Notes under the pieces: model-generated
What the model was told of the DNA's origin: nothing
The model's input: the letters and a program-made list of their open reading frames with translations, nothing else
Databases searched by the model: none
Part shown: piece by piece, positions 56,137 to 63,560 of the stretch
Layout: the number at the start of each line of letters is the position of its first letter
How positions within the stretch are numbered: position 1 is the stretch's first letter
NCBI GenBank assembly: GCA_045130235.1
Contig: JBGUPJ010000031.1
Coordinates: 47,615 to 111,614, forward strand
Direction of reading: 5' to 3'
DNA from: UBA1756 sp045130235
GTDB taxonomy: Bacteria > Bacteroidota > Bacteroidia > Bacteroidales > WCHB1-69
Length of the DNA: 64,000 nt
Program-made: the position numbers and the translations under genes

Positions 56137-57468
56137 TCAAACAAACATGGCCATCGGAATCGGCACCAATCGCGTCTGCTCATCGTGCGACAGGTCTTTC
56201 GTATAAAGCAGGAACCGCTCACCGACTCGTGCGGAGAACTTTTTGCAAAACTCATCCAGTGATGCATGCGACTTATGCGACGAGGATTTGACCTCTATCG
56301 GCCACACTTTATTCCCGCGCGACAGCATAAAGTCCACCTCGTAATTGTGTTTATCGTCTTTGGGGAAAGTGTAGTAGAACAAATTGTTGCCAGCAGTTGC
56401 CAGCAGTTGCGCCACAACATTCTCGTACACATAGCCTAAATTCACGTCCAGTTTGTCACTCAGCAATTTCTCGTACAACACATTTTCCGTGAAGTCCTTA
56501 TCCCAAAATGCTAATGTCACAAATAACCCCGTATCGGCTGTGAAAATCTTATACCGGCTCTCATCTTTGGTCAGCGACATGCCCACGTTCGGGTCATCGC
56601 AATGGTACACGATGTTCACCGTCTTGCTGTCCTCCATCGACTTGATGAATTCCAACAATTTGTCTTCCTCCACTGTACCTATCGCATTATAAGGAACGAA
56701 ACGCGTACTCTCGCGGGACAATTGGCCCGGTATTGACATGAACAACTTGCTGATGCGACCGCTGCCATCAATCTTCAGAAAATCATCCTCGTACAGCTTG
56801 ATGATACTGCGCTTGACGGCATCCACTTTCTGTAGGTTTTTCGTGTCTATGTACTCGTTTACCGCCTGCGGCATCCCACCTACCAGCATATAAAGCCGAA
56901 ACTCGCGCATCTTTGTGCGGAACGCGGCACCCAACGGCAATCGTTTCTCATAGAACGTGCGCAGCAACGGCACCGTCGCCGTATCGCCCAATGCCCAGCG
57001 GAACTCCTCATAGTCCATTGGAAACATCGTGATGCGGTCTTCCTCACTCGGAATGGTGATGTCCTGCGTGTTCTTCTTGATGCTGATGAGCGACCCCGTC
57101 TCGATATAATCGTACCGACCGTCTGCCACCAGATACTTAATCGCCTGACGTGCCAACGGACATTTCTGCACCTCGTCGAAGATGATAACCGATTTACGCG
57201 GTTCCAAGTTTACGCCGTAGTTGGCTTGCAGGGTCAGGAAAATGTAATCCAGGTCGTTCAAGTCGTCGAACAACTCTTTGATCTTCTTGCTGGCTTTGTT
57301 GAAGTCGATGAGGATGTAGGACTTATACTCGTGTTTGGCAAACTCTTCCACAATGGTGGACTTGCCCACACGGCGAGCACCCTCTACCAGCAGAGCCGTT
57401 TTACCGTTCTTCTCTTGCTTCCAAGTCAGCAATTTGTCGTACAGCTTACGCTTAAAAATCCGTTCCAT
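56137..57468 (-). CDS. AAA-family ATPase with DUF4143 C-terminal domain (443 aa)
   Basis: The N-terminal ATPase has Walker A LVEGARRVGKST (~residues 27-38) and Walker B KSVIIFDEVQ. The central helical part includes FRLYMLVGGMPQAVNEYI, and the C-terminal DUF4143 region ends in a nuclease-like fold (YEVDFMLSRGNKVWPIEVKS, with the Glu-x-Lys of restriction-type nucleases). Such proteins are abundant in Bacteroidetes, often in multiple copies; their role is unknown, with defence or toxin-antitoxin function proposed for relatives. A good promoter lies upstream, next to three 33-base tandem repeats. Confidence 0.85.
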   Translation of the reverse strand: MERIFKRKLYDKLLTWKQEKNGKTALLVEGARRVGKSTIVEEFAKHEYKSYILIDFNKASKKIKELFDDLNDLDYIFLTLQANYGVNLEPRKSVIIFDEVQKCPLARQAIKYLVADGRYDYIETGSLISIKKNTQDITIPSEEDRITMFPMDYEEFRWALGDTATVPLLRTFYEKRLPLGAAFRTKMREFRLYMLVGGMPQAVNEYIDTKNLQKVDAVKRSIIKLYEDDFLKIDGSGRISKLFMSIPGQLSRESTRFVPYNAIGTVEEDKLLEFIKSMEDSKTVNIVYHCDDPNVGMSLTKDESRYKIFTADTGLFVTLAFWDKDFTENVLYEKLLSDKLDVNLGYVYENVVAQLLATAGNNLFYYTFPKDDKHNYEVDFMLSRGNKVWPIEVKSSSHKSHASLDEFCKKFSARVGERFLLYTKDLSHDEQTRLVPIPMAMFV

Positions 57469-57493
57469 AAGACAACCCTCTTAAAAACGGCTG

Positions 57494-57523
57494 CAAAATT
57501 ACTCCTTTTTTCTGATATACAAA
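57494..57523 (-). promoter_or_regulatory. Promoter of the DUF4143 ATPase gene
   Basis: On the minus strand TTTG (57520-57523) and TAATTTTG (57494-57501) are 18 bases apart, fitting both boxes of the Bacteroidetes consensus; CAG follows the -7 box. The ATG is 26 bases further on. Confidence 0.65.
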
Positions 57524-57543
57524 TAGAAAGCTTCAAAAAAATA

Positions 57544-57627
57544 AAATCCCCCGCGATTTTTATTTCCGAAATACCTAAATCCCCCGCGATTTTTATTCCT
57601 GAAATCCATAAATCCCCCGCGATTTTG
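57544..57627. repeat. Three tandem 33-base repeats (core AAATCCCCCGCGATTTT)
   Basis: The core AAATCCCCCGCGATTTT begins at 57544, 57577 and 57610, an exact 33-base period. The linkers vary slightly (TATTTCCGAAATACCT, TATTCCTGAAATCCAT). The period is 11 codons, and the minus strand could read KIAGDLGISEI-like 11-residue units. The third unit covers the 3' end of the next gene (57593-58228). Confidence 0.8.
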
Positions 57628-58228
57628 GTGGGATTTTCAAATCCTTCCTTTCGTACCAATCGCAGTTTTTAATATGGTAGAATACATCCTCATATTGGGA
57701 TTTGTATATTCTAAGCAATTTTCGGGCATATTTTACGGGCTTCCCGTGTCTGGGGTGCAGCCGCCAATATTTCCATTTCTTCTTTGGTGGCAGAACCTGC
57801 TTATGTTTTGGGATCTTGGTGAATTCCGCTAAAAATTCCCCCTTTTCCGTTTGAGCCATCATATCATATTCATCCCCAGAAAACACATATTTTTCACCAT
57901 TATAATTAAAACTAAAACCGACTTGCCAAAGACGGCCTTCTCTAGAAAACCAGCCCCACACTGCTCTATCTTTTTGGATGAAAAACCTTGCTCTTATGGT
58001 ATTGTTTCCATACAACACTTCTACTATATGTGGATTTTGCAACGTGTCGATTCTTTCATAATTTTCGTATTCCCCATCCCACACATACGTCAATCGAGGG
58101 ATTTTCAAAGAGTCGAATGTCAAAGTATCGCAACTTGATGGAGCAAGTTTGGTGAATTGCGCAACCAAGCAACACGGAAAAAACAGTATCATGCAAGTGG
58201 TGAACGTTTTATAAAACCAAACTTTCAT
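57593..58228 (-). CDS. Secreted protein of unknown function, C-terminus formed by repeat DNA (211 aa)
   Basis: A signal peptide (MILFFPCCLVAQ region, cleavage near residue 24) precedes a domain of ~150 residues (LTYVWDGEYENYERIDTLQN, AVWGWFSREGRLWQVGFSFN, NYNGEKYVFSGDEYDMMA) and a basic tail (PPKKKWKYWRLHPRHGKPVK). No family is recognised. The last residues, PPKSRGIYGFQE, are read through one of the 33-base repeats, so the original C-terminus may have been lost or extended when the repeats arose. Confidence 0.65.
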   Translation of the reverse strand: MKVWFYKTFTTCMILFFPCCLVAQFTKLAPSSCDTLTFDSLKIPRLTYVWDGEYENYERIDTLQNPHIVEVLYGNNTIRARFFIQKDRAVWGWFSREGRLWQVGFSFNYNGEKYVFSGDEYDMMAQTEKGEFLAEFTKIPKHKQVLPPKKKWKYWRLHPRHGKPVKYARKLLRIYKSQYEDVFYHIKNCDWYERKDLKIPPKSRGIYGFQE

Positions 58229-58550
58229 AATAAAGAGAATTTCGTTTTGGGGGGATTTCTATTTTTACTCTTTTCTTGCCCTCGCCCAGACTATGCGCCG
58301 CTAAAAAGTTGACGCAGCAAAGTTACATATTTTTTCTCATTTCCAACAGTTTAGCAATATTTTTTTTGAAATTCACGGGGGTAATGTGCTGGTATTCAGT
58401 GTGTTATAAAGTTTGATTTATAACAAATGGCTTGATTATTTTTGGCTACAAGGGGATAAAAACTATAAGATATAGCCAAAAATAATTCATCCATTCTTAA
58501 ATACCCTATCATCCAATTAGGATACGGTCATGGGTTAATTCCTCAATTTT
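58229..58550. other. 320-base AT-rich gap with two inverted repeats
   Basis: No gene is found. It contains GTTATAAA (58403-58410) facing TTTATAAC (58417-58424), and ATTATTTTTGGCTA (58435-58448) facing TAGCCAAAAATAAT (58473-58486), both perfect. The first could be an operator. The second forms a 14-base stem with a 24-base loop and lies 65 bases past the nitroreductase stop. Confidence 0.6.
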
Positions 58551-59234
58551 TTATTTCCAGCTGAAATCTTCCCCCGCCCCCACCTCAAAGTGATACTTCG
58601 CAATACCGAGGTCGAGATGCGCATAGCCGATCAGGGAGAATATGGCGACGGCCTCCACGTGGTGGTCATCGTGCAGGATGAACTTGAACTTCTGTTGGTT
58701 GACGGCCGTGGGGGCGAGCAAGGCGGCCTCCACACCGTGCATGAACCAGTCGGGGAAACCGGCGGCGGCAGACCTGTCCTCAGCCACATCCGCGAGGGTT
58801 TTCTTCTGCGGGTGCTGAACCCCGTCGTTGGCCCCGTAGCCGAAAGAGATGACACATTTCAGCTCCTCGTCGGCACCAATCCGGAACAGCGACATATCCT
58901 TCTTGTAGGATGCGCCCACCCAGCAGGTGCGGAGTCCCATCATCTGCAAGGCCAGCACGAGTCGTTCGCCCCAGTAGCCCGCAGACACGCTGCCTTGCCG
59001 GCCCTTGGGCGCCACCACGGCGATATAGTTGCTCACGTTGCGAAATCTGCCGTATTTGGCAATCAGCGACGAGAACGCTTTCGGCTCATTAGCAATCAGT
59101 TGGATATGCACGCCGCCCTCGCGGTTGCAGCGGTCAATACACTCTTGTATCGCTTCGATTTTCTCCGCCTCGATGGGCTTGTCTAAATACTGCCGCACGC
59201 TGTGGCGGGCAATGATGGCTTCGGATTCGGTCAT
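58551..59234 (-). CDS. Nitroreductase-family protein (227 aa)
   Basis: This is an FMN-dependent oxidoreductase fold. The N-terminal FMN motif IIARHSVRQYLDKPIEAEKI is clear, as are YWGERLVLALQMMGLRTCWV and CVISFGYGANDGVQHP (second FMN segment). The central part, FMHGVEAALLAPTAVNQQKF, fits the TM1586-like subfamily, in which the domain is repeated within one chain. The substrate is unknown. The ATG at 59234 fits the family; an upstream TTG is less likely. Confidence 0.88.
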   Translation of the reverse strand: MTESEAIIARHSVRQYLDKPIEAEKIEAIQECIDRCNREGGVHIQLIANEPKAFSSLIAKYGRFRNVSNYIAVVAPKGRQGSVSAGYWGERLVLALQMMGLRTCWVGASYKKDMSLFRIGADEELKCVISFGYGANDGVQHPQKKTLADVAEDRSAAAGFPDWFMHGVEAALLAPTAVNQQKFKFILHDDHHVEAVAIFSLIGYAHLDLGIAKYHFEVGAGEDFSWK

Positions 59235-59284
59235 GATTTGGGATATTTGGTTCAATTACATACACCATAATGTAGATGCAAAGG

Positions 59285-60490
59285 TCACGAGAGCCCTTTC
59301 TTTAGGAACTTCGCAAGCGGAACATGAATAATGCCCTCGTATTTGCTGGAATCCAGGAATGGGGTCATTGAAATTACATATTTTGGATAGTTGTCATTGA
59401 TTTTTTTGAGATTTCCAAATTCACGCTCAAAAGTTGACTCTTCGGTGATAAGGTACGAGGCCTGAACGTAAATGGTGTCGTCGCCTTTCGTTCCAACGAA
59501 GTCGATCTCTGTGGCATACATCTGCCCGACGGTTACCTTGTATCCTAAACGGATGAGGTGCTGATAGACCAGATTCTCCACAAGCTTCTCAATGTCATTG
59601 GCCCGCCGCCCGCCAACAATGAAATTACGCAACCCCACATCACCGAAATAATACTTGTCGTTGCTCTCCAGCAACTTCTTCCCGTGCAGATTGTATCGGG
59701 TGACATTATGCACAAGGAAAGCCTCGGTGGTCGCCTTCAAATATTTCAGGATGAGGTTTTTTGAAACCTCATTTTGGTTTGAAGTCATGTAGTTTTGGAT
59801 GTTGGTGGCCGACAGCGGCTTTCCGATATTGTCGCCGACATATTTGATCAGATTCTCCAAAAATGGCACATTACGCACCTTTTTGCGACGAACAATATCC
59901 TTTACGAGGATGGTGTTGTAAACGCCTTGGAGATACTGCCTGATGACCTCAGGATCGTCCAACCCCATGGGACGAAGGCCAGGAAGTCCGCCATAGTTGA
60001 TATATTTTCGAAGAGTCTCGTCATTGTCTTCCAACTGATGGAAAACCAGGAACTCCTCATAGCTGAGACCTTGGATGAAAATCTCGACATACCTGCCTGA
60101 AAGCAGTGTAGCCAAGTCGCTTGAAAGCGTATCCGAATTGCTGCCTGTGACGATGATGTCAATGTCAGGAATGTCGTAATAATTCCGGAGTCCCCGTTCA
60201 AATTCCTCGATTTCTTGAACCTCATCAATAAGGATATAAGTGTGCTTTTGGGGCACCCTTTGCTCATCAATATAAGCCACCAAATCCTTGTAGTTTGCAA
60301 TGAAATCGAAAGCGGCTTTTTCCTTGTCAATATAGATGACGTTGGCATCTTCAGTCTGTTTCCGCTGGACGAGTTCCCTCATGACATAACTTTTTCCAAC
60401 GCGACGCTGACCCGTCAGCACGATTAGGATGCCTTTCCCGAGAAACTTTTCTACTTTGGAGTAATAATTGGGCCTTGAAACCAGTTCCAT
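59285..60490 (-). CDS. AAA-family ATPase with DUF4143 domain, second copy (401 aa)
   Basis: This protein has Walker A LTGQRRVGKSYVM and Walker B YILIDEVQEIEEFE, sensor-like VTGSNSDTLSSDLATLLSGR, and a C-terminal DUF4143 plus nuclease-like region (VGQMYATEIDFVGTKGDDTI). It is only distantly similar to the other ATPase (56137-57468). The ATG at 60490 is chosen because the 37 codons upstream overlap the promoter and two operator-like palindromes (60527-60546, 60566-60585), which suggest control by a dimeric repressor, possibly an autoregulatory loop. Confidence 0.85.
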   Translation of the reverse strand: MELVSRPNYYSKVEKFLGKGILIVLTGQRRVGKSYVMRELVQRKQTEDANVIYIDKEKAAFDFIANYKDLVAYIDEQRVPQKHTYILIDEVQEIEEFERGLRNYYDIPDIDIIVTGSNSDTLSSDLATLLSGRYVEIFIQGLSYEEFLVFHQLEDNDETLRKYINYGGLPGLRPMGLDDPEVIRQYLQGVYNTILVKDIVRRKKVRNVPFLENLIKYVGDNIGKPLSATNIQNYMTSNQNEVSKNLILKYLKATTEAFLVHNVTRYNLHGKKLLESNDKYYFGDVGLRNFIVGGRRANDIEKLVENLVYQHLIRLGYKVTVGQMYATEIDFVGTKGDDTIYVQASYLITEESTFEREFGNLKKINDNYPKYVISMTPFLDSSKYEGIIHVPLAKFLKKGLS

Positions 60491-60510
60491 ATCGCAATAA
60501 TTTTTCCGTG

Positions 60511-60518
60511 CAAAAATA
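60511..60518 (-). promoter_or_regulatory. -7 box of the second DUF4143 ATPase
   Basis: The minus strand reads TATTTTTG followed by CACGG, 20 bases before the ATG at 60490. The nearest palindrome starts nine bases upstream and would overlap the -33 region. Confidence 0.55.
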
Positions 60519-60526
60519 GTAAAATT

Positions 60527-60585
60527 TTGTTGACTACAATGAACAAAATTAAAAATATTCAAAATTTGTTCATTACAATGAACAA
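60527..60585. promoter_or_regulatory. Pair of operator-like palindromes
   Basis: TTGTTCATTACAATGAACAA (60566-60585) is a nine-base inverted repeat with a two-base centre. TTGTTGACTACAATGAACAA (60527-60546) is a second copy with an imperfect left arm. Their centres are 39 bases apart, close to four helix turns, which suits cooperative binding on one DNA face. Confidence 0.6.
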
Positions 60586-60654
60586 TATTCAACCACTTCA
60601 AAGCTCTAATCCCCTACACCCTTCAATATGACGAGAAGTGTGCCGAGAAGACCC

Positions 60655-61296
60655 TTACCGTTCTATCCCGAACAGAAAGCGGCGGAAGAGGGTCTCGGCG
60701 GCTTCGGAGCCGAGCATCTGGCGGATGGTGTTGATGGCGGGGCCGCCGTTGCTGATGAGCCCTTCGACGTATTCGCGGTTGCGGGCGGTCTTGGCAACGG
60801 GGTCTACCTTGCGAGCTGTTGCAAAAAGATCAATATAGGCCGTCGTCATCTCTGTGGCCAACGACGATAGTCTGGAGGCCGGGCCTACCTTGCAGGTACT
60901 GGGCGAAAGTCTCAGCGTGTCGTACCAGTTGGGCTTCATGCTCTTCTCCTTCAGGTCACGATACGACTCTTTTACTGACTGTAGGGGAGAGAGGTCGGCA
61001 GGTGCCACTTGCGTGTCGTAAACCTCCACCAGCAAGGTCCGTTTGCCGATGGCGTTAATGAGGTCATACGAGAACAGCGGCAGATCCTTGGAGTAGGGCG
61101 TGCAGATAATGGTTTCCATCTTCATCAAACCCAAGAAAGCCCGCATCGTAAGATGCGATACACAGGCGCAACCCGCCCAGTCGAAGGACTGCAACTGAAA
61201 TTTCATCCCCTTGCCGGAGAAGGTCTGCCACGGGGTTACATCTTTTGCGGTGAGGGTGCCCCTGTCGGAAAAAAGATTAAGCACGGAGCCATTCAT
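60655..61296 (-). CDS. Protein resembling ferredoxin-dependent bilin reductases (213 aa)
   Basis: No certain family. The central segment TPYSKDLPLFSYDLINAIGK (residues ~66-85) follows the pattern P..x..DLPxFxxDLI of ferredoxin-dependent bilin reductases (PcyA, HY2), including the Asp that is catalytic in PcyA (Asp78 here). The C-terminal PAINTIRQMLGSEAAETLFR..LF also fits their helix and LF ending. Those enzymes reduce open-chain tetrapyrroles. The His of PcyA is not obvious. It overlaps the end of a DUF1295 gene by 20 bases, so the two are translationally coupled. The function is inferred. Confidence 0.45.
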   Translation of the reverse strand: MNGSVLNLFSDRGTLTAKDVTPWQTFSGKGMKFQLQSFDWAGCACVSHLTMRAFLGLMKMETIICTPYSKDLPLFSYDLINAIGKRTLLVEVYDTQVAPADLSPLQSVKESYRDLKEKSMKPNWYDTLRLSPSTCKVGPASRLSSLATEMTTAYIDLFATARKVDPVAKTARNREYVEGLISNGGPAINTIRQMLGSEAAETLFRRFLFGIER

Positions 61297-62071
61297 AACG
61301 TGCGACGGAATAGATGGGTAAAAAGGGTATCAATATGGGAGTCTTCCTGGCGTAGGCCTGATATTCAGGGTCGTTGCCGTAAATTTCGGTTTGCCGTAGT
61401 TCAAGACGGCGGGCACCGCTGAACATGACATAGACGATGCCGAGGTAGCCGATACCGACAATCACCCACTGCCACCACACGAGGCCGCCACCGATGGCGC
61501 TGAGCAGCGCGCCCGTCCAGATGACCACCTCGCCGAGGTAGTTGGGACAACGCACCATGCGGTAGAGGCCTGTATCGACAAAGCGTTTGGGATTGCGCTT
61601 CTTGGCAGCTGACTTTTGCGCATCGCTGATGGCTTCGAGTCCAATGCCGCACAGCATCACGGCGGCGCCAATCCATGCCCAGAGTTCAGAACCCTGCGAG
61701 CCATTGGCCAGCCGGAATGCCACGGGACTCACCTGTGTCACATACAGGATTGCGCAGAAGAGCCATACGGTGATGACCACGCCTATGGGTTTCTTCTTCT
61801 GTAGCGAGGGGTCGTAGAGGATCTTGCGGTAGGCGGCAGCTTTGCGCTCGCGCACAAAGAGGTAGGTGCCCAACCTTATGCCAAAGATGAACAGCATGGC
61901 AAGAAGCGCCACGGTGGAGAGAGTGAGGTCGGCGTGGTACATCACGCCCATCGTCACCGCCAGTGCCGCCACGCCGTAGCCATAGCCGAGACTGAAGAAA
62001 TAGATGAAATACTTCCAGCCCACAGCCGACACCGCGAGCGAAACCACTAAGAGAATCAGCAAATCAATCAT
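61277..62071 (-). CDS. DUF1295 membrane protein, second copy (264 aa)
   Basis: The ATG at 62071 gives MIDLLILLVVSLAVSAVGWK, the first of about seven membrane helices. The C-terminal signature is GLYRMVRCPNYLGEVVIWTG, followed by RQTEIYGNDPEYQAYARKTP. The family resembles steroid 5-alpha-reductases and isoprenylcysteine methyltransferases. The longer open frame upstream contains the promoter box and is rejected. It is coupled by a 20-base overlap to the bilin-reductase-like gene, so both probably act in one pathway, perhaps reduction of a hydrophobic, double-bond-rich compound. Confidence 0.82.
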   Translation of the reverse strand: MIDLLILLVVSLAVSAVGWKYFIYFFSLGYGYGVAALAVTMGVMYHADLTLSTVALLAMLFIFGIRLGTYLFVRERKAAAYRKILYDPSLQKKKPIGVVITVWLFCAILYVTQVSPVAFRLANGSQGSELWAWIGAAVMLCGIGLEAISDAQKSAAKKRNPKRFVDTGLYRMVRCPNYLGEVVIWTGALLSAIGGGLVWWQWVIVGIGYLGIVYVMFSGARRLELRQTEIYGNDPEYQAYARKTPILIPFLPIYSVARYEWLRA

Positions 62072-62096
62072 AATGTTTTGGTTAGGAATTGGATTG

Positions 62097-62104
62097 CAAA
62101 GATA
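62097..62104 (-). promoter_or_regulatory. -7 box of the DUF1295/bilin-reductase-like pair
   Basis: The minus strand reads TATCTTTG followed by CAA, 26 bases before the ATG at 62071. Confidence 0.5.
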
Positions 62105-62130
62105 CGCATTATTTGGGAATGCAGGAAACA

Positions 62131-62167
62131 TAAAAACGCCGCAAAAGTCTTTGTAACTCCTGCGGCG
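62131..62167 (-). terminator. Terminator downstream of the rubredoxin fusion gene
   Basis: On the minus strand, CGCCGCA and TGCGGCG form a seven-base stem around a 17-base loop, followed by five T. It separates the fusion gene and the winged-helix fragment from the DUF1295 operon. Confidence 0.6.
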
Positions 62168-62195
62168 GTTGTCATTTACATTTTGTGGAACGGTA

Positions 62196-62270
62196 CTATT
62201 TCGCTGGTTCCCACTTGCAGCGTACTGGCGATACAATAGCACCTTCCTTCTTCAGTTCGGCAAAGGCTTT
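62196..62270 (-). pseudogene. C-terminal fragment of the winged-helix gene
   Basis: Read on the minus strand, this encodes KAFAELKKEGAIVSPVRC, then KWEPAK and a stop, identical over 24 residues to the C-terminus of the intact gene at 63329-63502. The DNA differs at eight third-codon positions and in the stop codon, all silent. It begins seven bases after the stop of the metallo-beta-lactamase/rubredoxin gene, with no start codon of its own. It looks like the remnant of a second copy. Confidence 0.8.
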
Positions 62271-62277
62271 GATGTGA

Positions 62278-63222
62278 TTACGCCTTGTTGAATTTCTCTT
62301 TGGGCTGTTTGCAGCGGGGACAGCGCCAGTCGTCGGGCAGGTCTTCAAAGGTCACACCGTCGTGCTCCGCCGGGTCATAGACGTAGCCGCAGATAGAGCA
62401 GACATACTTGCCGCTGGCTTTCTGCTGGGAGAAATCCACCTCAGCCAGAACCGTCGGCACGGGATTGTCGAGGTCTATCACGCGCTTGGCCTCCAGATTC
62501 TCGTAGCCCTCTGGGCTGTGAGTACTGCAATACACCGTGGGATGGTTACGGACGAACTCACGCACGCGATCCATTGTTTCGCGGGCAGCCGCCAAATCGT
62601 CGAAAACAACAGAAACTTTGTTCTCGTATAGTGCCTCGTCACAGTAGGTGATATCGCCGTGAAGCATGTAGAAGAGCCCGTCGTTCTCCACCACGACGAT
62701 GCTGTTGCCCTTGGTGTGCCCCTTCGCCTTGATCAGGTAGATGCCGTCGGCTATCTTCTGGCACTCGGGGAAATTGTAGTACGGCCCGTCGGTATAGCTC
62801 ACCGGCACAAGGTTTGTGAGGCCCTGCAACTCGGCCGCATCCATCTCGTCCTTGTTCACATACACCTTCGCATTGGGGAACGAGCGAAGTTCACCGCTGT
62901 GGTCGGCATGGCGGTGGGTGAGCAGAATCCTGGTCACCTGTTCCGGCTTGTAGCCAAGGGCTGCGAATGCCTCCATGTAGGTGCAGATATCCTTTCCTGT
63001 GAAGGCCATTGAATTCTCGTCGGGCACCTCTTCCGGAGTACCCGCCGGAATGCCGGTATCTACCAATATCACCTCCGAACCGGTGTCGATGAGGTAGTTC
63101 TGCAGGCTGCCGCGATAGCGGATGTTTTTGTCAAATTTGTCAGGGCGGCCCTCTTCGCCACCGAAGACGAAGGGCTGGGTATAGAAGCCGTCTTTTCTGA
63201 ATTTTACTGCTTTGATTTCCAT
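62278..63222 (-). CDS. Metallo-beta-lactamase-fold hydrolase fused to rubredoxin (314 aa)
   Basis: Residues ~1-255 are a metallo-beta-lactamase fold with the metal motif THRHADHSG (His103, His105, Asp107, His108) and further ligands in KGHTKGNS and LHGDITYC. Residues 273-314 are a rubredoxin domain (CSICGYVYDP, then DDWRCPRCK) with four Cys for one iron. Such a fusion resembles flavodiiron-type or lactonase-like enzymes with an attached electron carrier, and suggests a role in oxygen or NO detoxification or in a redox-linked hydrolase. There is no flavodoxin domain. A small winged-helix gene lies upstream, and a fragment of it downstream. Confidence 0.87.
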   Translation of the reverse strand: MEIKAVKFRKDGFYTQPFVFGGEEGRPDKFDKNIRYRGSLQNYLIDTGSEVILVDTGIPAGTPEEVPDENSMAFTGKDICTYMEAFAALGYKPEQVTRILLTHRHADHSGELRSFPNAKVYVNKDEMDAAELQGLTNLVPVSYTDGPYYNFPECQKIADGIYLIKAKGHTKGNSIVVVENDGLFYMLHGDITYCDEALYENKVSVVFDDLAAARETMDRVREFVRNHPTVYCSTHSPEGYENLEAKRVIDLDNPVPTVLAEVDFSQQKASGKYVCSICGYVYDPAEHDGVTFEDLPDDWRCPRCKQPKEKFNKA

Positions 63223-63328
63223 ATTGCTGTCATTATTGCTTTAATTGAAAAGGGAGGGCCGGAGCCCTCCGTGAAGAAAAAATTTGTGTATGCATCGAGG
63301 TGCGGTTGCACTCGTCGAAGCCTTTGGC

Positions 63329-63502
63329 TTATTTTGCCGGTTCCCACTTGCAGCGGACGGGCGACACGATGGCACCCTCCTTCTTCAGTTCGGCAAAGGC
63401 TTTGTCAACCTCTTTGCGGTCGATGCCTGTGATTTCTGCGATTTTGCCTGCATTGACGGGAGCGCCGAACTCGCGCATGGCTTGTAATACTTTCTCTTTC
63501 AT
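63329..63502 (-). CDS. Small winged-helix-like protein (57 aa)
   Basis: This short gene encodes MKEKVLQAMREFGAPVNAGK, then a helix-turn-helix-like IAEITGIDRKEVDKAFAELK and a basic wing, KKEGAIVSPVRCKWEPAK. The pattern fits a minimal winged-helix DNA-binding domain. It lies 106 bases upstream of the metallo-beta-lactamase/rubredoxin gene on the same strand. A C-terminal copy lies just past that gene (62196-62270). A role in regulating the redox genes around it is plausible but unproven. Confidence 0.8.
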   Translation of the reverse strand: MKEKVLQAMREFGAPVNAGKIAEITGIDRKEVDKAFAELKKEGAIVSPVRCKWEPAK

Positions 63503-63521
63503 TGTTATCTTTATTTTAGTA

Positions 63522-63558
63522 GTAGAAAATTTTCAATTCTCAATTTTCAATTCTCAAT
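63522..63558. repeat. Low-complexity linker of TTCTCAATTTTCAATTC units
   Basis: TTTTCAATTCTCAATTTTCA and the following bases repeat TCAATTT/TCAATTC units between two minus-strand genes. It resembles the tract after the PorE-like gene (29009-29048). Confidence 0.5.
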
Positions 63559-63560
63559 TT

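Noticed and set aside
57544..57627. CRISPR array
   Set aside because: The three repeats are tandem, the linkers are similar to each other rather than unique spacers, and there are no cas genes.
57426..57659. Minus-strand 77-codon frame with KIAGDLGISE repeats
   Set aside because: It spans the 33-base repeats and the promoter of the ATPase gene and overlaps its start; a by-product of the repeat period being a multiple of three.
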